Shown: in pieces, positions 29,159 to 37,464 of the stretch
Layout of the letters: every line of letters starts with the position of its first letter
How positions within the stretch are numbered: position 1 is the first letter of the stretch
NCBI GenBank assembly: GCA_965200505.1
Contig: OZ241343.1
Coordinates: 1,364,001 to 1,428,000, forward strand
Length of the DNA stretch: 64,000 nt
Source of the DNA: VXNE01 sp965200505
Lineage (GTDB): Bacteria > Pseudomonadota > Gammaproteobacteria > Pseudomonadales > Azotimanducaceae
Direction of reading: 5' to 3'
Made by a program: the position numbers and the translations under genes
The notes under the pieces: model-generated
The model's database searches: none
The model's input: the letters and a program-made list of their open reading frames with translations, nothing else
What the model was told of the DNA's origin: nothing

Positions 29159-29980
29159 ATGACGATCAGTGCGTCCGGAACCGACGAACTGCTGGTGGAG
29201 CAGCGGGATCGGATCCTCATCCTCACCCTCAATCGCCCCGAGCGCCTGAACGCCATCAGCCGCGAGATGCTGGAGGAGCTGTCCGCCAAGCTGGTGGAGG
29301 CGAACAAGGATCCGAACATCCGCTGCATCGTGCTCACCGGCGCGGGGCGCGGCTTTTGTTCCGGCTTGGACCTCGTCGCGGTGAATCAGGGCGGCATCGG
29401 CGGTGCCGAGTCCGCACAGGGCGCCAACCGCCCTAGGCAGCTTTTCGACCTACGCGATGCGCCCATCAACGTGATGTGGAACATCGACACGCCGGTGGTG
29501 TGCGCGGTCAACGGCGCCGCCGCCGGGTACGGCATGGACATGACGCTGTTGGCGGACATCCGAATCGCCGGCGAAGCCGCGAAGTTCGCCGCCGTCACCG
29601 CGAAGCGCAATGTGGTGCCGGAGAGCGGCGGCACTTGGCTGCTGCCGCGCCTGGTCGGTTGGGCGAAGGCGGCGGAACTGTACTACCGCGCCCGCACCGT
29701 GGGCGCCGCCGAGGCGCTGGACATCGGCCTGGTGAACACCGTCGTGCCGGATGCCGAGCTCATGCCCACGGCGCTTGAGTGGGCGGGCGAGATCGCGGAC
29801 AACGCGCCGATGGCGGTGCAGACGACCAAGCGCATGATGCGCATGGGGCTGGAAGAATCCTACGACACGGCCGTGGACCACCTGATGGTGCATCTGAACG
29901 GCCTGTTCGCCAGCGAGGACTTCCGCGAGGGCGTGCGGGCCTTCGTCGAGCGCCGCAAGCCCGAGTTCACCGGGCGTTAG
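29159..29980 (+). CDS. enoyl-CoA hydratase/isomerase family protein
   Basis: 273 residues, crotonase fold. ILILTLNRPERLNAISREML and RCIVLTGAGRGFCSGLDL (first oxyanion-hole strand) are classic. GAAAGYGMDMTLLADIRIAGEAAKFAAV (second oxyanion Gly) is followed by VVPESGGTWLLPRLVGWAKA. The exact reaction (hydratase, isomerase or hydrolase) cannot be fixed from this. Its stop is close to the convergent serine hydrolase stop, with a 14-base overlap. Confidence 0.88.
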   Translation: MTISASGTDELLVEQRDRILILTLNRPERLNAISREMLEELSAKLVEANKDPNIRCIVLTGAGRGFCSGLDLVAVNQGGIGGAESAQGANRPRQLFDLRDAPINVMWNIDTPVVCAVNGAAAGYGMDMTLLADIRIAGEAAKFAAVTAKRNVVPESGGTWLLPRLVGWAKAAELYYRARTVGAAEALDIGLVNTVVPDAELMPTALEWAGEIADNAPMAVQTTKRMMRMGLEESYDTAVDHLMVHLNGLFASEDFREGVRAFVERRKPEFTGR

Positions 29981-31412
29981 CTTGGGCTTGGCGGGCCTCC
30001 CTCCGCCACCGTTTGGGGGCGTTTCCCACGACGGCTTGGTAAACCAGCGGTCTGAACTTTGACCGCAGGTCCGTCCGATGCGGAATGCTCTGCGTCATGA
30101 AGATGGCGATGAGGCGCTCTCGCGGGTCGATCCAAAACGTGGTGCCGGCGGCGCCGCCCCAAGCGTAGGTGCCCTTGGAGGCGAGCTCGCCGCCCGCGCC
30201 TGGGTCGATGACCACGGAGAAGCCCAAACCGAAGCCGGCGCCGTTGCCGAAGCCCTCGATGCCGGCCAAGTGGTCCGTGGACATCAGCGCCACGCTCTTG
30301 GGCGAGAGGATGCGCACGCCGTCCAACTCGCCGCCGTTCAAGAGCATCTGGCAGAAGCGCAGATAGTCGGACGAAGTGGATAGCAGGCCGCCGCCCCCGC
30401 TCTCGAACAACGCCCCTTCGCGGTAGCCTTGGTTCAAGCGGTCATCCGCGATCACCAAGGACGTGCCGAGATTGGGCGTGCGGAAGGCGCTCGCATCGTC
30501 TGGGGTGCCGGCCGGGCTGTAAAGCTGCGCGATGCGTGGCCACAGGGATTCCGGCGCCGTGAAGCGGGTGTCCACCATGCCGAGCGGATCGAACAGGCGC
30601 TCCTTCAAGAACGCTCCAAAAGGCATGCCGGAGACGGCCTCCACCAACGCCCCTTGGACATCCACGGACACGCTGTAGTGCCAGCGGCTGCCCGGATCGT
30701 ATTGCAGGGGAATCTGGCCGAGTTTGGCCACGAAGTCCATGAGCGTCATGTCCTCAGTGAGCAGCCCCGCCTCGCGGTAGCGCTGGTCCACGGGCGAATC
30801 GCCGAACACGCCGTAGGTGAGGCCGGCGGTGTGGCGGAGCAGGTCCCGAATGGTGGGTTGGCGCTTTGGCGGGCGCGTGTCGAGGGCCGCCGGCGCCGCG
30901 TTGTCTTCGCCCTCGCCTTCGGCCGCGGTCGTCACCGTGCCGTCGGAAGCCGACGCCGGCGTGGCGCCGTCCGCGGTGGCGGTGGCCACGCGCAGGTCCG
31001 CCAACGCGGGCAAATGGCGCGCGACGGGTTCGTTCAGCATGAAGTGGCCTTCTTCGTGGAGCATCATCACCGCCACGCTGGTGATGGGCTTCGACATCGA
31101 GTAGATGCGGAAGATGGCGTCTCGCGTCATGGGCCGGCGGGCTTCGCGGTCCGCCAAGCCGTACACCTCGTGATAGGCGACCTTGCCGTCGCGCGCGATG
31201 AGGCCAGAACCGCCCACCATCGTGCCATTCGCCACCGCTTGGTTCATGTAGGCCGTCAAGCGTTCCAGCCGCTTGGCCGATAGCCCCACTTCCTCCGGCG
31301 CGACGGTGGGCAACGCCGCGGCCAACGTCGTCGCGAAGGGCAACGCGAGGCCGATGACCAGCGCGGCTTGGATCTGGATGAGAGCGGAACGTGAACGGGG
31401 GCCTCGCGCCAT
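29967..31412 (-). CDS. serine hydrolase (class C beta-lactamase/esterase family)
   Basis: 481 residues. A signal peptide is likely (SALIQIQAALVIGLALPFATTLAAA). FRIYSMSKPITSVAVMMLHEEG carries the S-x-x-K catalytic pair, and HYSVSVDVQGALVEAV the Tyr motif. GTYAWGGAAGTTFWIDP near the end is in place of the KTG box (here W-G-G). A low-complexity insert rich in Ala/Thr/Glu occurs at about 165-195. Members are mostly esterases or D-aminopeptidase-like, so antibiotic resistance should not be assumed. The ATG at 31412 is chosen because the signal sequence follows directly. Confidence 0.86.
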   Translation of the reverse strand: MARGPRSRSALIQIQAALVIGLALPFATTLAAALPTVAPEEVGLSAKRLERLTAYMNQAVANGTMVGGSGLIARDGKVAYHEVYGLADREARRPMTRDAIFRIYSMSKPITSVAVMMLHEEGHFMLNEPVARHLPALADLRVATATADGATPASASDGTVTTAAEGEGEDNAAPAALDTRPPKRQPTIRDLLRHTAGLTYGVFGDSPVDQRYREAGLLTEDMTLMDFVAKLGQIPLQYDPGSRWHYSVSVDVQGALVEAVSGMPFGAFLKERLFDPLGMVDTRFTAPESLWPRIAQLYSPAGTPDDASAFRTPNLGTSLVIADDRLNQGYREGALFESGGGGLLSTSSDYLRFCQMLLNGGELDGVRILSPKSVALMSTDHLAGIEGFGNGAGFGLGFSVVIDPGAGGELASKGTYAWGGAAGTTFWIDPRERLIAIFMTQSIPHRTDLRSKFRPLVYQAVVGNAPKRWRREARQAQANAR

Positions 31413-31573
31413 GGTCGAATCCTCTACAGCGTTGCGTGGGTCTTGCGCATGGGTCGGTAGGCGCAATGGGCGCAGTCTCTCGCGGCCCGGCGCGTCGGGT
31501 CAAGGTGGCCGACGTGCCGCGCACACCGAGCACGGCTAGACTGTCGTTTCGTCTCTTTGCAGGAGAGCCAGCC

Positions 31574-32593
31574 ATGCGAACAGTGCGGATGTTGGGCGAG
31601 GGCCGCGTGGACGTGGTCGACGTGCCGGAACCGGAACCCGGCGCCGAGGAAGTGGTGGTGCGCGTGATGGCTTCGCCGGTGTGCGGCTCCGAGCGGCACG
31701 TTTACGAAGACGCCGGCGGGTTGGGGGCGGCGCAGGGCTTCAACGGCGGCCACGAAGCGGCCGGCGTGGTGAGCCGCGCCGGCGCCGCCACCCGCCTCAA
31801 GGAGGGTGACCGCGTGGCACTGCACGCCGCCACGCCTTGCGGCCACTGTCGCCACTGCTTGGGCGGCCATTGGGTGCTCTGCGAAGGCGCCATTGACCCG
31901 CGCCGCTTCCCTGGCAACCACGCCGAATGTGTGCGCTTGCACGAAAGGAGTTGCCTGGCGTTGGCGGACGACATCCCGTTCGAGGCCGGGGCGCTGTTCG
32001 GCGACGCGGTTGGCACGCCATTCCGGGCCGTGAAGCGCCTCGGCGTCAGCGGTTTCGAGACAGTGCTCATCACCGGCCAAGGCCCGATCGGATTAGCCGC
32101 CACGCTGCTGTGCCGCTTCCTCAACGCCTTCGTCATCGCGCTGGATGTGAACAGTTATCGCTTGGAGCGAGCCAAGGCTTGTGGCGCCGATGTTTGCATC
32201 AACCCGCGGGAGCAGCCGGACCTCTTGGCGCACTTGGCCGAAGTGGCTGGGCCGCGGGGCATTGATGTCGCCTTGGAGTGTTCCGCGGACCCGCAAGCGC
32301 AAACGCTGTGCATGGATGCTCTCGCCAAAAGTGGGCGCATGGCGTTGGTCGGCGTCACGAACAAGGGCCCCGACATCGACACCATGCGCCACTTCACGCT
32401 GAAGGAGATCACCGTCATCGGCACTTGGTACTCCGCCCCGGCGGACCACTTTGAACTCGAGGCCCTCGTGCGTCGCGGCTTGCCCGTGAGTCAGCTGGTG
32501 ACGCATCGCTTCGGCATGAGTGAAGCGCCAGCGGCGTTCGACGCGTTCTTCGACGGCCGCACCGTCAAGGTCGTCATCGAGCCGTGGCGCTGA
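31574..32593 (+). CDS. zinc-dependent alcohol dehydrogenase-like (MDR) protein
   Basis: 339 residues. Medium-chain dehydrogenase: SPVCGSERHVYED carries the catalytic zinc Cys, GGHEAAGVV the catalytic His, and CGHCRHCLGGHWVLC the four structural-zinc Cys. The NAD-binding motif is ITGQGPIGLAATLLC, followed by ALDVNSYRLERAKACGAD. AGGAGAG precedes the ATG by about 9 bases. First of five same-strand genes that end with a UGSC selenoprotein. Substrate unknown. Confidence 0.9.
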   Translation: MRTVRMLGEGRVDVVDVPEPEPGAEEVVVRVMASPVCGSERHVYEDAGGLGAAQGFNGGHEAAGVVSRAGAATRLKEGDRVALHAATPCGHCRHCLGGHWVLCEGAIDPRRFPGNHAECVRLHERSCLALADDIPFEAGALFGDAVGTPFRAVKRLGVSGFETVLITGQGPIGLAATLLCRFLNAFVIALDVNSYRLERAKACGADVCINPREQPDLLAHLAEVAGPRGIDVALECSADPQAQTLCMDALAKSGRMALVGVTNKGPDIDTMRHFTLKEITVIGTWYSAPADHFELEALVRRGLPVSQLVTHRFGMSEAPAAFDAFFDGRTVKVVIEPWR

Positions 32594-32709
32594 CCGGCCT
32601 TGCGGCGCCCATCGCCGATGCCCGCTTCATCCCGCCGGCCGACCGGCCCGGTTGATTGCGAGCCGCGCAAGCCGTTTACTTGACCTTTCGTGGAACGCAG
32701 GGAGCAGCG

Positions 32710-33927
32710 ATGCCCGCATTGGATGGCGTGAGGGTGCTGGACATGACCCAGTACGAGGCCGGCACGTCCTGCACGCAGGCGCTCGCGTGGCTCGGCGCGG
32801 ACGTGGTGAAGGTCGAGCCGCCGGAGTATGGCGATCCGGGGCGTGGCGTGGGCCGTTCCGAAAACAAGGACTATTCCGCGTACTTCTGCGCTTGGAACGC
32901 CAACAAGCGCAGCATCGCCCTGAATCTGCGCAGCGAGGCCGGGCGGGAACTGCTGTTGCGCTTGGCGCCGAAGTTCGATGTCTTCGTGGAAAACTACGGC
33001 CCCGGCGTCATCGAGCGGCTGGACATCGGCTACGACGCCTTGAGCGCCGTGAACCCGGCCCTCGTCTATGCCCGCATCAAGGGCTTCGGCCTGAGCGGCC
33101 CGTACGCCGGCTACCGTTCCATGGACATGGTGGCGCAAGCCGCCGCCGGCGCCTTTTCCATCACCGGCGAGGCGAACGGCCCGCCCATGATGCCGGGCCC
33201 CACCACCGGCGATTCCGGCACCGGGGTGCAGGCCGCCATGGCCATCCTCGCCGCCTACATCCAGCGGCTGCGCACCGGCGAAGGCCAGGAGATCGAGCTC
33301 TCCATGCAGGAAGCGATGGCCTACTACGTGCGCACCCGCGCCTTCATCGGCTCGGCCTGGGGCACTCGAGCGACGCCGCGCAGTGGCAACGCCGGCGGCT
33401 TGCCGCCGGTGGACATCTACCGTTGCAAGCCATTCGGCCCGAACGACTACATCTATTTGATGCCCGTCAACCAAGACCATTGGGATGCGCTGTGCGCGGC
33501 CATCGAGCGGCCGGATTTGCTCGTCGACGCGCGCTTTGCCACCACCGCGGCCCGCATCGAGAATGGCGTGGCGCTGTACGGCGAGATCGCGGCGTGGACG
33601 GGCGGCCGGGACAAATACGAGGCGATGGCCACCATCGCCGACGCCGGCGTGCCCTGCTCGGCCTGCTTGGACACCGGCGAGCTGCACCACGACCGGCACC
33701 TCACCGAACGCGGCTTCGTGCGCGAGCTGGACTTGCCCGTGCATGGCCGCGTGCCGATGCTGGGTTTCGCGCCACGGCTGTCCCGCTCCCAGGTGGACCT
33801 TGAGCGTCCGCCTCGGTTGGGCGAACACACGGATGACGTGCTGGGGTCCGAACTCGGCCTCGCCGGAGGCGAGTTGGAGGCGCTGCGTCAAGACGGCGTG
33901 ATTGGCGATCCGGCGCGGTTCGCCTGA
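32710..33927 (+). CDS. CaiB/BaiF family CoA-transferase (family III)
   Basis: 405 residues. VRVLDMTQYEAGTSCTQALAWLGADVVKVEPP is the family N-terminus, followed by NKRSIALNLRSEAGRELLLRL, DVFVENYGPGVIERLDIGY, and IKGFGLSGPYAGYRSMDMVAQA. GPTTGDSGTGVQAAMAILAAY contains the likely acyl-accepting Asp (about residue 173). GGCGGDP-type substrate signatures are not distinguishable. The ATG at 32710 has an upstream GGAGCAG. Same strand as the dehydrogenase, 116 bases after it. Confidence 0.91.
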   Translation: MPALDGVRVLDMTQYEAGTSCTQALAWLGADVVKVEPPEYGDPGRGVGRSENKDYSAYFCAWNANKRSIALNLRSEAGRELLLRLAPKFDVFVENYGPGVIERLDIGYDALSAVNPALVYARIKGFGLSGPYAGYRSMDMVAQAAAGAFSITGEANGPPMMPGPTTGDSGTGVQAAMAILAAYIQRLRTGEGQEIELSMQEAMAYYVRTRAFIGSAWGTRATPRSGNAGGLPPVDIYRCKPFGPNDYIYLMPVNQDHWDALCAAIERPDLLVDARFATTAARIENGVALYGEIAAWTGGRDKYEAMATIADAGVPCSACLDTGELHHDRHLTERGFVRELDLPVHGRVPMLGFAPRLSRSQVDLERPPRLGEHTDDVLGSELGLAGGELEALRQDGVIGDPARFA

Positions 33928-33972
33928 GGCGCCGCGGGTTTCATGGAGGCACGAGGCAGGGAGGAGCGGGCA

Positions 33973-34368
33973 ATGGCGGATTGGCGATTCGTCCACGCAA
34001 AGGCGGCTGAGGCCGCTTGGCGCGGTGGCTTGCGGGAGATATTCGATTACCGCGATCTTGGCATCGCGGACGCCACCAACGGCGACTACGTGGCGCACAT
34101 CATCAAGGCCAACGGCAAGCGTTCCGCCGATGCCGTGCAGCAATGGCATGTGCATGACTGCGATTTCCAAATGGTGTTGGTGCTGAACGGCTGGGCCGAG
34201 TTCGAGTATGAGGGGCAAGGTGTGCGCCGCATCGAGCGGGGCGACTGCGTGCTGCAGCCGCCGCGCATTCCGCATCGGGAGATCGCCTGTTCGGCGGATT
34301 TCGAGGTGCTGGAAGTGGTGGCGCCGGCGAACTTCGGCACGCGCACCGTCGCGCCAGACGCTCCGTGA
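33973..34368 (+). CDS. cupin-domain protein
   Basis: 131 residues. A single cupin: QQWHVHDCDFQMVLVLNGWAEFEYEG is motif 1 (two His and a Gln), and GDCVLQPPRIPHRE is motif 2 with the final His. That gives a probable mononuclear metal site with Gln in place of the usual Glu. GGAGG lies about 11 bases before ATG 33973. The stop overlaps the next start (34365-34368). Confidence 0.83.
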   Translation: MADWRFVHAKAAEAAWRGGLREIFDYRDLGIADATNGDYVAHIIKANGKRSADAVQQWHVHDCDFQMVLVLNGWAEFEYEGQGVRRIERGDCVLQPPRIPHREIACSADFEVLEVVAPANFGTRTVAPDAP

Positions 34369-35417
34369 CCCAGCTCGCCAACCACGCCGCGGTACACACC
34401 GCCGCGCTGGACCCCATCGGCGCCATCGAGCTCTGCTACGAGAAGGGCTGGACGGATGGCCTGCCGGTGGTGCCGCCGGAGGAACGACGCGTCGAGGCGA
34501 TGCTGGCGATGGAAGGGCGCCCGCCGGAGACCGTGATCGCCGCGCATCCGGCCACGGGCCACGAGTGTTCCATCTTGGCGGCGGCGGTGAACGCGGTGAT
34601 GGCCGGCTGCTTGCCGGAACATTTTCCCGTGCTGGTGGCGGCCCTCGAAGCGGCCAATGAGCCGGGCTACAACTTCCACGCCTCCACGGCCAGCACCGGC
34701 GGTTCGGCGCCGCTGCTCATCGTCAGCGGGCCGGCTGTGGCCGAGCTCGGCATGAACGCCGCGGCCAACGTGTTTGGCCCTGGCAATCGCGCCAACGCCA
34801 CCATCGGGCGCGCCATGCGGCTCGTCATCCTGAACGTGTTCCGCATGACGCCGGGCATCGCCGATCAATCCACGCAGGGGTATCCGGGCAAGTATTCGTT
34901 CTGCATCGCGGAACGCGCCGAGCGCTGCCCGTGGCCGCCGCTGAACGTGGCGCAGGGCTATGGCGAGGACATCTCCAGCGTGACGGTGTTCGCCGGCGCC
35001 GGCTTTCACAACGTGGAGAACCACGGTGGCAACACGCCCGAGTCCATTCTGGACTGTGTGGCGGATTCGATGGCGAACCTCGGCGCCATCACCATCGGCC
35101 AATCGGTGGTGGTGCTGGCGCCGGAACACGCGGACATCGTGGCCGGCACGGGCTGGGGCCGCGCCGAAGTCGCGGACTACCTGTTCAGGCAGGCGCATCG
35201 CTCGGTGGCGGCCATGCAGGCCGTTGGCAAGTTCTCGGTGCGGGAACACCGGGCGCAGGGCCGCGAGGCAATCCATCGCGGGCTCGGCGCCGACGACATC
35301 CTCATCATGGTGGCCGGGGGTGACGCGGGTGGCCATTCCGCGTTCATTCCGTCGTGGAGCCGCACCCGCGGTTCCTTGATGCAGCACAAGCCCATCGGGG
35401 TGTGCATTGACTGCTGA
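34365..35417 (+). CDS. conserved hypothetical, probable partner of the UGSC protein
   Basis: 350 residues, no family I can name with certainty. It starts at a GTG overlapping the cupin stop by four bases. Features: IELCYEKGWTDGLPVVPPEERRVEAML, PATGHECSILAAAVNAVMAGCLPEHFPVL, HASTASTGGSAPLLIVSGPA, NRANATIGRAMRLVILNV, GVCIDC at the extreme C-terminus, and several conserved-looking Cys. No signal peptide or TM segment. Proteins with this opening are commonly found beside UGSC-family genes, and the next gene, 38 bases away, is one. A joint role is inferred from that context. Confidence 0.62.
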   Translation: MTQLANHAAVHTAALDPIGAIELCYEKGWTDGLPVVPPEERRVEAMLAMEGRPPETVIAAHPATGHECSILAAAVNAVMAGCLPEHFPVLVAALEAANEPGYNFHASTASTGGSAPLLIVSGPAVAELGMNAAANVFGPGNRANATIGRAMRLVILNVFRMTPGIADQSTQGYPGKYSFCIAERAERCPWPPLNVAQGYGEDISSVTVFAGAGFHNVENHGGNTPESILDCVADSMANLGAITIGQSVVVLAPEHADIVAGTGWGRAEVADYLFRQAHRSVAAMQAVGKFSVREHRAQGREAIHRGLGADDILIMVAGGDAGGHSAFIPSWSRTRGSLMQHKPIGVCIDC

Positions 35418-35455
35418 CGGCTGAGCAAGAAGGGCAAGAGGGACAAGGAGGGGAC

Positions 35456-36004
35456 ATGACCATGCGATTGTTGGACCCGGGCGGGCAGCGCCACAGCGTG
35501 GAGCGCTGCCTGGCGCCGCGGGTGACGGGCTTCGAGGAGCTCAAGATGGGGCTGCTCACCAACGGCAAGCACAACGCCGATGTGTTGCTGCGCGAAACGG
35601 CGGCGCTCTTCGCCGCCCGCCAAGGCTGCGGCGAAGGGTTGTTTCACGACAAGCGCAACGCCGGCGTGCCCTGTGACCCGGCGCATCTGCGGGCGCTGGC
35701 GGACGCTTCGGACTTCCTCATCACCGCGGTGGGCGACTGAGGGAGTTGCTCAACGTGCAGTGTGCATGACGGCATCTCCTTCGAGCAGCTTGGCAAACCC
35801 GCGCTGGTGATCTGCACCCACCCGTTCCGGGAGACCGGGCGCAACATCGCCCGCGCCTTAGGCCTCGCCAACTATCCGTTCGCACTGGTGGCGCATCCCA
35901 TCGGCAGCCGCACGGAAGAGGAATTGCGCACCCGCGCGGAGGATGCTTACCGCCAAGGGCTTGCCATCCTCGCCGGCGGCGAGGGGGCCGCGGTGGCGCC
36001 GTGA
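35456..36004 (+). CDS. UGSC-family selenoprotein (Sec at residue 95)
   Basis: 182 residues if the UGA at 35738-35740 is read as selenocysteine. Before it: TGFEELKMGLLTNGKHNADVLL and ALADASDFLITAVGD. The UGA is then followed by GSC, STC, SVHDGISFEQLGKPALVICTHPF and LANYPFALVAHPIG to a normal stop. U-G-S-C is the defining motif of a family known to occur with Sec or Cys at this place. The ATG at 35456 has AAGGAGGGG about 4-11 bases upstream. A SECIS-like hairpin follows at 35754-35768. Probable redox protein; substrate unknown. Confidence 0.88.
35754..35768 (+). promoter_or_regulatory. putative bacterial SECIS element
   Basis: CGTGCAGTGTGCATG: six base pairs (one G-U) closing a three-base loop GTG, 19 bases after the UGA. 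The loop starts with G. The upper stem TGCA-loop-TGCA is the same as that of the E. coli fdhF SECIS, whose core is TGCAGGTCTGCA. Confidence 0.68.
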
Positions 36005-36044
36005 TGGTGCGCGGCGTGGTGTGGACAAGACGCGGCGCACTGAA

Positions 36045-36575
36045 ATGAGCGACGAACCCGATCGCGTGGGCGACGGGCAAGATGGCGAGCGCGACCTGTA
36101 TGCGGCGCTCATCGGCCCGGACAATGCCAGTTACTACTTGGCGTACCTTGATCGCGCCACCGAACGCGGCTACGCACCGCTCTCCTGGCATTGGCCCGCG
36201 TTCTTCCTCGGCTTCTTCTGGTTGCTCCACCGCAAGCAGTATCAATGGGCGTTCATCGCCTTCTTCTACCCTTACCTGGCGGCGCTCTTGAGCACGGCGC
36301 CGGCGCTGCTCGGCGTGGACGGCCTGGCTTGGCCGACGTTCGCCGTCTTGATGATCGCCTTCCGCCTGGGCTACCTGCCGCTCAACGCCAACGGCATCTA
36401 CTACCGTTGGGCGCGGGGGCGGGTGGCGGCGGTGCGGCAGCGTTTGGGGAACCGGCCCGCGCAGGGGATCGAGCAACTCCGCGCTTGGGGCGGCACCCAT
36501 CGCGTGGCACCGTGGGCGGTGGGCGCGGCCCTCATGGCGTTGTCCGTGATGACGATGCTTGCGCCCGCCGCGTAG
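36045..36575 (+). CDS. DUF2628 membrane protein
   Basis: 176 residues. After an acidic N-terminus, GYAPLSWHWPAFFLGFFWLLHRKQYQWAFIAFF shows the DUF2628 core (W-P-A-F-F followed by W-x-L-x-R-K). Three to four TM segments are about 49-64, 66-92, 97-116 and 155-172. Function unknown. ATG 36045 lies 40 bases after the selenoprotein stop. Confidence 0.8.
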   Translation: MSDEPDRVGDGQDGERDLYAALIGPDNASYYLAYLDRATERGYAPLSWHWPAFFLGFFWLLHRKQYQWAFIAFFYPYLAALLSTAPALLGVDGLAWPTFAVLMIAFRLGYLPLNANGIYYRWARGRVAAVRQRLGNRPAQGIEQLRAWGGTHRVAPWAVGAALMALSVMTMLAPAA

Positions 36576-36602
36576 GCGCATGGAACGTGCGGCACCGGCC
36601 TT

Positions 36603-37313
36603 GTGAGCGGCACGATGCAATGGTTCGCCGGCACCAGCGGCTACAGTTACCCGGCATGGCGTGGCGCGTTCTACCCGGAGGGTCTGGCGCCGGCCGACAT
36701 GCTCCCCTACTACGCCGAGCGGCTGCCGGCTGTGGAGATCAACAACACCTTCTACCGCCTGCCCAGCGTCAAGGTCGTGACGGGTTGGCGGGAAGCGACC
36801 CCAGCCGGCTTCCGATTCGTCGTCAAAGCCTCGCGGCGCATCACCCATCAAGCGAAGCTCGTGGATGTGGAGGATGTGTGCGGACACTTGGCGTCCACCG
36901 TCGCCCACTTGGAGGACCAACTCGGCTGCGTGTTGTTCCAGCTGCCGCCATATTTGCGGAAGGACGCCGAACGGTTGGATGCGTTCCTGGCCGGTTGGCC
37001 GCGCGAGTTGCCGACGGCGGTGGAGTTTCGCCACGCCTCGTGGTTCGATGCCGAGGTGGCCGCCATCCTGCAGCGTCATGGCGCGGCGCTTGCGGTGGCC
37101 GATGGGGGCCAGTTGCCGGTGCCGGAACAGCTAGCCACCACAGACTGGCTGTATCTGCGTCTGCGGCGGCCGGACTACGACGCGGCTGACTTGAGCGCTT
37201 GGCTGGAACGCGCCGCGGCCACTGGCGCGAAACGTGGCTTCGCCTTCTTCAAGCACGAGGACGAAGGCGCGGGGCCTCGGCTCGCCGCCGAGTTCTTGCG
37301 CATCGCCGGCTGA
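36603..37313 (+). CDS. DUF72 family protein (YecE-like)
   Basis: 236 residues. FAGTSGYSYPAWRGAFYP is the family opening, then VEINNTFYRLPS, FRFVVKASRRITH, VLFQLPPYLRKDAERLDAFL, AVEFRHASWF, WLYLRLRRPDY, and FAFFKHEDEGAGP near the end, all in the expected order for a TIM-barrel DUF72 protein. Start is GTG 36603 or ATG 36615. No known activity. Confidence 0.92.
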   Translation: MSGTMQWFAGTSGYSYPAWRGAFYPEGLAPADMLPYYAERLPAVEINNTFYRLPSVKVVTGWREATPAGFRFVVKASRRITHQAKLVDVEDVCGHLASTVAHLEDQLGCVLFQLPPYLRKDAERLDAFLAGWPRELPTAVEFRHASWFDAEVAAILQRHGAALAVADGGQLPVPEQLATTDWLYLRLRRPDYDAADLSAWLERAAATGAKRGFAFFKHEDEGAGPRLAAEFLRIAG

Positions 37314-37464
37314 GGGCCGCCGTGTGGCGTCCGGGGCGCAGGCTTACGTCTCGCCATGGCAGATGTCGGAAATTCGCGTGCGACTTTCGCCCGCGCCAAC
37401 TATTCGGTGCGCGAATGGCGCAGAGTGGGGGCGAAGCACAGCCGACGACTCCCGGAAGAACCCC

